The notes under the pieces were generated by a model that was given only the letters and a program-made list of their open reading frames with translations, had not been told where the DNA came from and searched no databases. From Dendrobium chrysotoxum (lineage: Eukaryota > Streptophyta > Magnoliopsida > Asparagales > Orchidaceae), in contig CM034304.1 of the NCBI GenBank assembly GCA_019925795.1, positions 14,438,720-14,502,719 on the forward strand: a stretch of DNA of 64,000 bases, written 5' to 3'. Below, piece after piece: positions 23,151-34,223 of this stretch. Each line of letters begins with the position of its first letter. Position 1 is the stretch's first letter. The position numbers were made by a program, and so were the translations under genes.

Positions 23151-24700
23151 GCATTTACAAAGTTGATTAACAAATTTTTTCATCTTTCTCAACAGTTACC
23201 GATGAGAGCCCGAGACCTGATTTGAGAGGTTGACCTCAAGGCTTCGCATGAGGACGTTGGGACAGTTTCCTCTCTAGTAATCATAGGAACTACTAAATTA
23301 AATAAAAATAAAAAGAGTGAACCTTCTATAGAGAGAAAATTTGTTGATGAGAGATGTGTAAAAGTGGTGGATGGTGGCTCAAAACCACTGTCTCCACTGA
23401 TATTATCTGACTTTTACTTTGCCCTATCAAAGGCAAAAGGTTAAAAATTGAATAAAAAAATGATCCTTCTGCAAATATCTTGAGGATTAATATTGAGAAT
23501 GAATATTTGAATGACTCTTCCATTGAAAATAATCAAGAATCAGCTGAGATTAATCAAGAAGTTCAAACACTCAGCTCCCCAAATTTGACTCTTCAAGGGA
23601 GAAACAAATCTGATGTGTTATCAGAAGGTGAAACCCCTAAAATTAACTTTCAAGAGAGTCTCGTCATGATAGACTTTTAAAATTCAGACTCTCATTCAGA
23701 TAATGACAATCAATCACCTAAGGAGAGTGTTTCCCCCCTGTAGTTTATTCTTCCGATGAGATCATGCAAGTATAACTATGTGGTGGTAAGGTTTTACCCC
23801 CTATGCTACCTCCTCATGACAAAAGAAAACAAGTTATTTCTAATGATCTGATTCAAATCCCTGTTCAACAATTAACTCCACTTCCTTTAAATCCATGAGG
23901 TCCTAATGTTAATATTTCAAGCGCTGATTACGATGTCTTAGCTCACCTTAGAAAGTTACATGCTAAGTTGAGCATTTACAAAGCCTTTGTCCTTTCAAAA
24001 GAGATGAGAGAGACTCTAATTAGAGCACTTCTCGACCTAGAGATTTGCTTAACTCTGTTAGCTTTAACTTCTGAGAGAAGCTATATACTCTAAAGAAGTC
24101 CTAGGAGTTACCTTCTTCGATGAAGATTTACTCCTCGAAACTGCCGACCATAATCATCCTCTTTACATCACCGTGAATGTGGGCAAGTTTAAGTTTTCAA
24201 GAGTTCTCATTGATCTGGGTGCATCGCTCAATGTGATGAACATAAAAAGTCTTGCATACCTTAGAGTTAATACTAGCAAGCTCTCAACTGATAAGTTGGT
24301 GCTTCGTGGGTTCAACAAAAAGGGCGAGAAGGCTTTAAGTTCAGTTACCCTTCTTCTAGAGATAAGAGAATTAAAGACTGAAGCAAAATTTCATATAATT
24401 GATTCGACGATGTCCTTTAACATGCTCTTAGGTAGGCCCTAGATTCATGAGTATGGGATGGTTCTTTTCACTCTACTTCAATGCATCAAGTACCAATAAG
24501 ATGGCATTAAATTTAAAATTAAGGATAATTTATAACCATTCTCTATTCATGATATTAGGATCTATGAGGATGCAGCGTACTACCTTCCCAAAGCATCCAC
24601 TACTTGTTCTAAAGTAGAGATCAACATCAAGGAGGAAAAAGCAGAAAATTAAAGTTTAAAATAGTTCAAAAATTGAGAAAGGAAAAAGTAAAGAATCAAA
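23151..24700 (+). pseudogene. Copy B gag-protease linker and protease, broken
   Basis: The linker, rich in Asn and Glu and with stops, reaches about 24100. The protease core is open at 24173-24442: NVGKFKFSRVLIDLGAS near its start, LLGRP at its end, then a TAG where copy A has TGG (LGRPW). The active site reads DLGAS as in copy A. Confidence 0.75.
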
Positions 24701-25504
24701 AGAGATAAGATTCTAGTAGCGAAGACAACATCGAGTGCATGGTCTTTAGGCCTCCAAATAGTTTACCTCAAAGAGGTGGGAGGTTGGCCCAAAGAGCACG
24801 CGGTCGAGGCCTCCCTTCAGTTGAAAAAAGAAATCCTCCAATATACATCAAACTTGAAATAAGTTCTGATGAAGAGTCAAGAAAGAGGGGTGACAGAATT
24901 GCTTTTGACTATATAAAATTAATCCTCCTCTAAAATTTTATCTCACTTTAGAATCGAATAGTTACCAGGAGGGTACCAAATCAAAAATTGAAAGTGAAGA
25001 GCCTGAATTGAGTCTATATGAAAGCTTAATAAAGCAGTTGAGTCCTTAACCTTAACCCCACTATCTACTGACAGGGTCTCAAGTTTAGTGATTAAGAAAG
25101 CCCCTAACTTAGATGGAGAAGTAAGGAAAGTCCAGAAGTTCTTTCCTGGCTCTTCCTCCTCAAGGAATGAAGATGATGTAATCTTTAAGGAGGCAAATTT
25201 TAATGAATTAACGGAATTGCCTTTTGGCAACTTTCCTGCTAGTGTTAAAGTTCTTATCTCTAAAGGTTTTGCTCTGAGTCGATTGACTAAGGGTCATGCT
25301 AGATACTATAAAAGTCTCTGGAATTCAAAATTTAATAAACATTGGACAAGCGGTATCGGCTTTGGTACCATCAGTTTATTTGACGATGATGAATATTATT
25401 TAATGATAACTACCTATCCTGAATCTAAAAATGTCCCTATTAAAGTCATTGATTCATTTGATGGACTTTGTTTGGAGACTTTAGATGATTCTGATGAACT
25501 TTAG
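24701..25504 (+). pseudogene. Copy B protease-RT linker, frameshifted
   Basis: The block 24739-24933 starts FRPPNSLPQRGGRLAQRA, the same Arg/Gly patch as copy A. It is followed by a frameshift near 24920, and by 25088-25504, which ends SLWNSKFNKHWTSGI and an acidic tail. No domain is recognised. Confidence 0.6.
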
Positions 25505-26900
25505 GTTCGGGATGCACCCCCTGAATTCGAAGAAGAAATTAAGTCGATAGTTGATGAGAAATCAACCTTGGAACAGAGGTTGACCTCGCCCCACCTTCAT
25601 AAGTTCTTTATTGAGTGAGGATGAGTCTAAGGATCTAATTCAACTTCTCTCTGAGTTTAAAGACTATTTTGCCTAGACATATGAATAAATCATGGGATTG
25701 TTTGTCGATGTAGCAGTCCATAAACTTGGAATCCGGTATGATGTCATTCTTGTCAAACAAGCTCCACGATACATGTGTTTGGAGATTGAACAATAAGTCA
25801 TTTCTAAAGTTAAGAAATTGGCTGAAGCTGGATTTATTTAAGAGGAATAATATCCCTCTTGGGTAGCTAGCGTTATGCTAGTTCAAAAGAAGAACTGTCA
25901 AATTTGAGTCTGTGTTGACTATAGAGACCCAAATAAGGCATGTCCTAAGAATGAATTTCCTTTGCCAATTCCAGAACTCATGGTGGACATTGCCTCCTCG
26001 AATATTATTTTCTCCTTTATACATGGCTCATCTGGTTACAACCAAACACTGCATTGAGAAGTCCTATAGGGATCTTTTTTATAAAGTGATGCCCTTTGGC
26101 CTTAAAAATACCAGAGCAACCTACCAGCGTGCCATAACTCATATCTTTTATGACTTAATCCATAATCAAGTCGAGTGCTACATCAACAATTTAGTTATCA
26201 AGAGTTGGGTGAAAGAGGCTCATCTTCATGACTTAAGAATCATCTTCGAGCGGTTGCGCCACTATGACCTAAAGATGAATCCCTTGAAGTGTGCTTTTGG
26301 CATCACCTCAGGGAAATTCCTAGGTTTTGTAGTTAGGCACCACGGAATTGAAATTGGTCCTGCCAAAATCAAAACTATCTTGAATATGCCACCTCTCAAG
26401 AGCCTCACTCAACTGAGATCTATTCAGGGCAGGCTGGCATATATAAGAAGATTTATTTCTAATCTATCCGGAAGATGTCAACCATTCTCTATCCTAGCTA
26501 AAAAGTATGCCAAATTTATTTGAGATGGAAATAGCAATCTGCTTTTGAAAACATTAAACAATACCTGACAAACCTGTCAGTTTTGACAGCCCCCATTCTG
26601 GGGAGACCTTTAATCATTTACACCGTGGCCCTTGACGAATCTCTCGAGGCCCTCCTAGCTCAAGTCAATAATAATGGGAAAGAAAACACCCTCTACTACC
26701 TGAGTCGGAGACTCCTTCCAATGGAAATTTGTTATCCAGCAATCGACAAATATTGCCTTGGCTTAGTCTTTGCATCACAAAAACTAAGACATTACATGCT
26801 CTCTCATCAAGTCAATTTGATTTCCAGTGTCAACCCCTTGCAATATCTTATGACCCGGCCTATGTTGTCAGGATATTTGGCTGTTGGTCTATGATATTAC
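25505..26900 (+). pseudogene. Copy B reverse transcriptase and RNase H, catalytically dead
   Basis: The frame 25912-26523 carries the RT palm, but the catalytic motif reads YINN near 26182 where copy A has YIDD, so both metal-binding Asp residues are Asn. About 30 bp present in copy A at 5418-5450 are missing near 26047, removing part of a core strand. The RNase H follows at 26540-26894 (LSRRLLPMEICYPAIDK, then LRHYMLSHQVNLIS). Independent of the frameshifts, the enzyme could not polymerise. Confidence 0.85.
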
Positions 26901-27560
26901 TTCAATTTGAAATCACTTTCATTCTTCTGCGTGCTGTGAAAGGGCAGGCTATCGCCGACTTCCTTACAGCACACTCGTTGCCGGTGGAATCTCCTTTAAA
27001 CAATGATTTACCTGATGAACAAATCATGAGTTTTGAGGAATCCAATACTCAAACTTGGAAAATATATTTTGATGGTGCAGCATCCTCCTAGTGGGGCAAA
27101 ACACCTCAATTTACTATTCCTAGGAAAGCTGGAGTCGGCCTAGTTTTCATAATATCGGATAAGGGAATGAAGCACTTTTCCTACCACTTATCAAAGTCTT
27201 GCATAAATAATAAAGTTGAGTATGAAGCTTTGATAATTGACCTGGAACTTGTAATCTTGATGGAGATTAAAGAGATTAAGATCTATGGTGACTCTCAACA
27301 GGTGATCAACCAGATTACAGGGACCTATAAGGTTTTGAATCCTAAACTCATGAAGTACCACCAATACACAATACACTTGATCGAGCAACCTCCCATTATA
27401 ACTATGTATAGGGTTCCTCGTGGAAGCAATTTCTCGGTGGGTGCCCTAGCAAAGCTTGTAAAGAAATTTTCCTGTCCAGAAGAAGACTCTATCCCTATAG
27501 AAGTGTAGGGTCGTCAAGTCATGTCTCCTATAGACTTGGAGCACCTCAACAAACAATCTC
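26901..27560 (+). pseudogene. Copy B archaeal-type RNase H (aRH), broken
   Basis: YFDGAASS at about 27066 gives the first catalytic Asp, and a TAG follows soon after. The frame 27167-27508 carries KHFSYHLSKSC, a worn EYEALI, then IKIYGDSQQVINQITGTY, with Glu and Asp at the expected RNase H positions, and the C-terminal helix to ALAKLVKKF. One copy only of the segment duplicated in copy A. Confidence 0.78.
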
Positions 27561-28163
27561 CCCAGGTCCTTTCTACCTCATCAGCAATCTATGAAGAAGA
27601 AGATTAGAGATAATCAATAATTAAGTACCTTCGAAAAGGCAGACTTCCCCTTGATAGGTCCCTTGCCAATCAAATCAAGAAACATGCCCTATCATATGTA
27701 CTATTCAACGATACATTATACCGTTAATCATTCGATCATATGTGGCTCTGTTGTTTAGACAAATGACATGCCTTAAAGATCGTTAACGAAGTTTATGCTG
27801 GATTATGTGGTGCTCATTAATCGGGTCTTAAGATGAAAATGAAAATTAAAAGACATGGTTACTACTGCCTATGATGATTGACGATTGCATGAAAGTTGCA
27901 AAATGTTATCATCAGTGTCAGGTTCATGGTGTGGTTTTACATTAGCTGCCTAACGTGTTGCACCCTATGATAGCTTCGTGGTCCTTCAAAAGTTGGGGCA
28001 TGGATATCATCAGGCCAATTGACCCTCCTTCTTCTAGGGGTCATCACTTCATTTTAGTAACGATTGATTACTTTTCAAAGTGGGCAGAAGCAGTTCCACT
28101 AAGAAATGTAACATCATACCATGTAATGAGATTCTTCCGTGACTATATCGTATATCGATTCGA
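27561..28163 (+). pseudogene. Copy B integrase, truncated
   Basis: The zinc-binding region is worn. The core begins MDIIRPIDPPSSRG (28000) with the first Asp, then YFSKWAEAVPLRNVTSYHVMRFFRDY. Homology with copy A stops at about 28162 (ATCGATTC), just before the second catalytic site. The C-terminal half, the whole 3' untranslated region and the first part of the 3' LTR are absent, and LTR sequence follows directly. Confidence 0.85.
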
Positions 28164-29422
28164 CAGACCATCTGGCTTGCAGGATCTGGCAGGCCATCTG
28201 GCCTATGAGGGTGCAGTTTTATCAAGGGGATCTGTGCATCCTTAGGGAAAAATCTATTTTAAGCCTTTTTTAAAATTACTTCATACAATTTTATGCATTT
28301 AATCGAGTCAACTAAAACTTAAAAAGTGTCTAAAGTTTAATTGCATTTTACTTAAGCATTTCACCCAACATAAGTCAAGGGGCCAATTAGGAATCTGGTA
28401 TATATGTTGGCACTATTCTCAAAAATTTAATCTTAAATATCATTCCTAACCACTCTTTTATTAAAGATCGGATTCATGGTTTTGAAGTGTTTAGGTGGTT
28501 TAGCTGGCTCCCTAATTCAGACCGGGGTAAGTCAAGGATTACATTGCATTAGCTTGGATCCATGTCACTGATTTTTAGTGCCCAATTTTAGACTTAGGAT
28601 CTGAGGCAGATTTTTAATCTTAAGACCTCAACCTCTAGGATTTAAATCCTAACTTTTTAATAAAATCAATCACTCAAACATAAATCGCTTTCAATCAAAT
28701 TCAAGCCCAACACTCAGGATAGGATGGGATACTTCTGAATTATTTCAAAATCTCAGTTGCCTCCTACCCTTCTTCCTTTGACCTCCTGAAAGAACTGCTC
28801 AATATTGAACCAAACCCTTTTGAATTTCCAATCCTTACCTACATTGATATTAAGCTTTGAATTCCAAAATAGAATTTGTATCGCTATTTTAATTGAGAGT
28901 ATTCGTAGAGAATTTTCAATTTCTTATGATGTAATTAACTACGAGGGCTTGCGCTCGTAGGAGATTTAAAAACCTAGATCAAAATATTCAAAATCAAGAT
29001 TTCAAAACCCTCAATTTATTACCTTTGGGAAATTAAAAAATGACGATCGTTATTGTCATATTCAAGTAATTAACAATGAGTGAAATTTTTTTCCTTCAGG
29101 ATGATATATCATTTATTAATATAATTTTAAATATAAAATGAATAATAATTTATCCAGATTATTGTAACCAGATATTTGACTGAACTTTATTTTGATCCTT
29201 TGGGATCATATGTGGTTTCCTCCTGAATCTAGCTATGATATTCAGGATAAGATTTGTAATTCTAAATTTGAACCCATTAGGAGATTTTATCTCTACCTTT
29301 TAAGGTAGTATATCATCACTAATGGATGTTCAATTTCAGAATTAAAATTTAAATGTCAATTTTAGATTGTTTCCAAAGAAAATTAAACTTTTTCAAAACT
29401 CTAACACTTTTTCAATCAAACA
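28164..29422 (+). mobile_element. Truncated 3' LTR of Tat copy B
   Basis: It matches 17050-18310 closely through the GCCTATGAGGGTGCAG block, the GCTTGCG hairpin (28939-28960) and the end CAATCAAACA. The first 6.3 kb of the LTR is missing. The junction shows a short repeated AGACCATCTGGC / AGGCCATCTGGC. The LTR ends at 29422 against GTGTG and copia gag sequence. Confidence 0.85.
28939..28960 (+). other. LTR 3'-end hairpin, copy B
   Basis: CTACGAG and CTCGTAG pair perfectly (7 bp) around GGCTTGCG. Compared with 17832-17853, the central A-T pair has become G-C on both sides. Confidence 0.75.
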
Positions 29423-29506
29423 GTGTGTTATAATTTCCAAAAGTAGCCATGATTATTTCAAAAAGTTATCTAAACCTTAATTTTAAAAGTATGCTCTGAT
29501 ACCACT
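29423..29506 (-). pseudogene. Start of gag and PBS of a second copia copy, cut by the Tat insertion
   Basis: Read on the minus strand, it has a Met-tRNA-type PBS (complement at about 29493-29504) and then the gag start encoding MATFG, as at 39041. The homology ends exactly at the Tat LTR end (29422). So an LTR-PBS-gag start junction exists left of the 29507 LTR, and the Tat array interrupts it after GTGTG. Confidence 0.75.
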
Positions 29507-31053
29507 TGTAAATTCTCAGTAGGTTGTTAAACCTAAGTCAATTATCCCAAAGCTAATCAAGAGGAGGAGTAAATTAGTAATTTTAAAAATTCTTACCTAT
29601 TAATTAATTTTAAACACAATACTAAAAAGTTTTTAAAAATAATTTTTCAACCATAAAAAAATAAAAGAAAATGCAGAAATTAAAAATGCTATAAAAAGGT
29701 AAAGAACAAAAAATATCAGATTTTATAGTGGTTCAATCCAACAAGACTTACATCCACTCCCAAGAGACTCCTCCAAGTATTGCACTAAACACTCGTGTTT
29801 CTCCTTTAGCCCCCACAGCAAGGCGGAGAAGCCCTTACAATAACCTCTCTTCCACCAATCCGATGTGGCAGAGAACAGTCATCCTTTTTTACCCTCCTAG
29901 TGAAGGTAGAGAACCCACAGTTCTTTCTCACCCTCTTGATGATGGCAGAGTACCAATCATCCTTTCACACCTTTCAGGTGTCGGCAGACAACCAAGCATC
30001 CTTTCACACCCTCCAGGTGTCGTCAGAGTACCAAGCATCCTTTCATACCCTCTAGATGTCGACAGAGTACCAGATCTCCTTCTAAAAATTTTCTCTCAAA
30101 AGCCTTCAAGAAAGTAGGGAAGAACTATGAAGAACTAACAAAAGATCCTCACTATTGGGCACCGTTGTGAATCCCCTCACAAATCCCTCTTACAAGATCT
30201 CTCACTCTCCACTCTTAAAATACTCTCCTGAACACACTCCATGGCACTCAAGAGAATTTTCAAAGCAAGTTAGTAGGCAATAAGTTTTTAGTATCCTTAT
30301 ATACAAAGAATAAGAAAAATCGCCCAAAAATTAAAAATTTTAAGTTTGACGGACTTGATCATACAGTACGATCATACTTTATACATACGAACAGTTCAAA
30401 AAATTCCATGTATGAATCTAATTTCATACTCTAGAAATGATATACGAAATGATATCGTACTGTACGAATAGTTTAAAAAATGAACGGTTCATCCTGTACA
30501 AACCTGATTTCATACTCTGGAAAGTGATATACGAAATTACATCGTACTGTACGAACAGTTCAAAAATTGAACGGTTCATCCGATAAGAACCTGTATGAAG
30601 CTCATTTTGTACTCTGGAAAGATATATACAAAATCTATTTCGTATAGTATGATTAGTACTTAAAAATTATCAATTCAAGATCTGTTTAACTTCCTTCTAG
30701 AGGAACTAAAAAGTCAAATCATCCACTGCGATACATGATCATAAAGTACGATTAGTTTTAAAATCTTAAGTTTTGACTTACTCCCGCAGTATGTGTGTGC
30801 ACGGTTACCCAATTAGAATCACACTCAAAAAAATATAAGAAGTACAGTCTCAAATTATAATATTCTCTAATCTAATCTATCTTGAAGTCTTCAGCAGTCT
30901 GGAGTATGATTTTTCTGAAATATTAGTTCACATAAAAAATGTAAACAATATTTCCAACACACATTAAGAGAAACAGAAATCAAATAATAAGATTTTGGTA
31001 TCATAAAAAACACACATGATATAAAACATAATTATGAAAACTAATTTGTAACA
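29507..31053 (-). mobile_element. Sirevirus LTR, left copy (3' LTR of the 31-39 kb element)
   Basis: 1547 bp, pairing with 39098-40686. On the minus strand it starts TGTTACAAATTAG, right after the polypurine tract AAAAAGGGTGAGATTG. It contains about five 39-bp repeats at 29870-30080 (CATCCTTTCACACCCT...GTGTCGGCAGAGTACC) and about 100-bp units with GAACAGTTCAAAAA and TACGAAAT at 30380-30680. The open frame at 29728-30117 is an artefact of the in-frame 39-bp repeat. Confidence 0.88.
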
Positions 31054-32357
31054 ATCTCACCCTTTTTGATGATGGCAAAACACTTATTATTTGAGTTAAC
31101 CCTTAAGCCAATATTTCTCCTAAGCTCCCCCTAAATAAATGACCAATTTTAAGAAAGGAATTCCAATGAAGTTCAAAAAACAAACTAAACCCTAAACTAA
31201 AAGATGAAAGAAAAAGAAAATAAAACTCTAAAACATAAAATAAACAAAACATGACATAAAAAATGACACCAAATGACACCAATATGACACCAAATAAGAC
31301 CACTCCCCCTTTTGACAATAATAAAAAGAGAAGTACTTCTTGAATGAATGAGTGGCTATGAATAAATTAGTCGAGTTGATAAAGAATAACATTTTAAAGT
31401 GATTCCAATGCTCAATATTAATGTCCTATTACTAAAAGGAAAATTTTAAATTTTAAATCATAGAACAACTTAAAAAAAGAAAAGTTAACCAGGTTCAATA
31501 TTCGTTCTAGACATAGCAAATAAAAAGAGTTATTGTAGAAATGATGAATTAATAATTAATTATTTTTCAATTCAATAGTGAAGATTATTGCTGATTATTT
31601 GGATATGTAAGAGAGATAGATGATAAAGAAAAGATCAGTATTAATTGGCGACATTGCGTATCTTTTTAATAGTTTGTGGCATATTTTGTGCATCTTTTTT
31701 GTTTGGGCTAATTTTGTGCCTCTTTTGACTTTGGCATACATTGCGCATCTTTTCACGTTTAGCACTTTGTACATAATTTTACATTTTCTATCTTTCCAAA
31801 TATCAATAAATCTAACATACACATTCTAATAATTAACAAAAATAAACATATTGAAAAGAAAATGAAATAAAAATAAGACATCTATTTTGCAATAATTATC
31901 ACGAAGTAATATTTGTCTATTGAAACACGAACTTGATCTTCTAATCTTCATTCAGTCATACCGTAATTTAAAATTTTGTGAGATTAAATTTTGTAAGAAA
32001 ATTAATTTGTAAAGCAATGAAATTTAAAATCATATTCTGAAGATCAAACACAAAAGATATATATCCATGAATAACCAATTCAAGAAGAAAAAAATTTAAA
32101 CTATAATAAAACACCATTCCATCTTTTTATTTGAACAATTAACCACATACAAACATGATACCAACCATGACCTACAGAAACAACATCATCATTTAAACTA
32201 ACACCTGAAACACAGACATCATAAAATCATACCTTAAGAAAAGAACAACTACTCTCAACCATCTCAAGTACAAGTACATCCCAGAAATAAAAAATAAAAC
32301 ATCAAAATAATAAAACCATAAAACATCATCAACAATAATAGAAGGACAGAAGTACAA
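31054..32357 (-). other. Sirevirus 3' region with repeated polypurine tracts
   Basis: Minus-strand purine tracts GGGGGAG-like occur at about 31054-31071 (next to the LTR, with the Sirevirus-typical GCCATCATCAAAAAGGG), 31123-31132 and 31302-31314. Multiple polypurine tracts are a known Sirevirus feature. A run of ATGACACCAA units lies at 31250-31300. No genes are seen in the rest. Confidence 0.75.
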
Positions 32358-33470
32358 CTAATAATCTGAAGGGCTCTCATCAGGAGGAGGCTGAGGGTTG
32401 AATGCAGTAAAGTAGCTATTGATTGTAGCTACATTTATATTTACTAAGTTTAACTGCCCATGAATCCAACCCTTATCTTCCTGATACCTTACATCTTGCT
32501 GGGTCAAGTGAGTCTCAATTTGATCAAACCGTTGATCAAAATGAGTTTCAAGTCTATCAAATCACTGGACCATTTCTTGATTGTAGTTCTGGTCCGGTCC
32601 AAGTCTAGGTGCAGGTGCTGGAGTAGGGGCTCCTTCTCCCTCTGAATCATTTCCCTCTGATCCTTGATCATGACTAAAAAGTGCTAAAAAAGAGGCATTG
32701 GTAAAATAAATAGGAAGCTCAATGGGGGGATCAGGATAGATGAAGTTGTATTTCTTCTTCAAAATATAAGCAATAAAATATCCTAAAGCTACATTCTTCT
32801 TTCTCTTACTGTGAGGATGTCAAATATAAAAAAGATTATGAGTATAGTCTATAATAAGTTAGGCTTCATCAAAAGGAGTTTTGGTCATTATCAAGTAAGT
32901 GACAGCGGACAAAAGAGGAGTTATATTTATGTGATCACCAGCTTTGAGAATGATAGAGATTCGCAAAATATGTTGGATGATCCTAGCATTCTAATTCAAG
33001 GTATACACACGAGGTAGGTGACTGACTTGACCAACACCTCTAAGAATTTGGTTAACTTCAGTCCAGTTAAAATCATATCTAGAGGTCATCGTGTGTTCCC
33101 TAACCTCTTAAATTCTAAGATGGAGAAAGTTCCTTAAATCTTCCTTAGTGATTTGGACTCTTTGCTTGAAAACATAGGAAGACAACCTAGTGTGATCATC
33201 ATTTACTCTCATATTTACTAAAAAGATTTGAAAGGTTTCTTTGTGATAGGCATGGATTAAGGTCAGGATAAAAGAAAGTTGAGTCACTGCGAATAAAGGC
33301 ATGACAGAAAAGTTGATATCTCCTTGAATGAGAATTCGAGAAGGAGTGATTTTTTCTATACAATACCTATCATACGCTTCCTCATTTTTCCTGGATAAGA
33401 AGTTATCATCCCTATCACCTCAAGAGGAAGATCCCCTAGAAGTTCTTGCGCGTTTGCTAGAACTGGCCAT
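32358..33470 (-). pseudogene. Extra ORF downstream of pol (Sirevirus env-like / plant transposon protein position), broken
   Basis: On the minus strand an ATG at 33470 reads MASSSKRARTSRGSSS. It continues in shifted frames as LSRKNEEAYDRYCIEKI, MPLFAVTQLSFILTLIHAY and RLSSYVFKQRVQITKEDL, then a Pro/Ala stretch (APTPAPAPRLGP) and a Gln/Asp-rich coiled-coil-like tail (FDQRFDQIETHLTQQD), stopping at 32360-32358. Several Sireviruses carry an ORF here, in some described as env-like, and similar sequences are annotated as putative plant transposon protein. I see no membrane segment or cleavage site, so an envelope role is not supported. Confidence 0.6.
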
Positions 33471-34223
33471 TTTACCGTTTGTGCTTGTGATGGTTTGAAG
33501 ATTGAAAGTGATTGTGAATAAAAATCATCAAATACCTTATCATTTAAAGAAAATTTGTTGATCGTATAGTACGATAAAAGGTTCGTACATATGATTTTGA
33601 AATAGTTTGGGACGAATAATGCTTTGTACAGACGAATAGAAACGGCAAAAAATGAAACGGCTTTTCTTAAACTGCCCTTCCCAAGGCATCCTTTTGTACA
33701 AACTTTTTGATTAAACAATCATGAAGACGAACACCTATTCGTACGAGATGATCAGAATATTGAAGATCATCGTCCTTATCCAAACTTGACAATGAGGATC
33801 ATATAGATGAAAAATGATTTCGTACGTACGATCTGACAAAATAACTGATATGCCTACAAAAATTATCCCAAATCATACAGTATGATGACATCACCGTACA
33901 GTATAAAAAACTAAGTTTTGTCACAATAATTCAGAAAACTATCATGCACACACTATAGAATTTATATAGCACGAAATAATTTCATATAGTACAAAAAGAA
34001 TACTTAAAACAATACATGAAAACCTAAAAAACTTTTTAAAACCGATCATTTTAATGCTAATGACATGCAAAATTATCAAAAATAACACCTACGATAAAAC
34101 ACTAAATAGAAAATAAACAAAAACCAATAAAATAAAAACAAAACCATACAAACCATAATTAACAAATACTGAAAATAAATAAACACATGATCAAACAACA
34201 AATCAAGTTTGTAGAATTTCAAT
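33471..34223 (-). other. Spacer between Sirevirus pol and extra ORF
   Basis: An AT-rich stretch with several GTACGA/TCGTAC words like those in the LTR U3 region. No coding signal beyond short chance frames. Confidence 0.5.

Noticed and set aside
29728..30117. Open frame coding a Pro/Ser/His repeat protein, also at 39462-39716
   Set aside because: The period is 39 bp, a multiple of three, inside both Sirevirus LTRs and on the strand opposite to the element. It is a by-product of the tandem repeat.
32358..33470. A viral envelope gene
   Set aside because: Only the position suggests it. No signal peptide, transmembrane segment or cleavage site can be seen.
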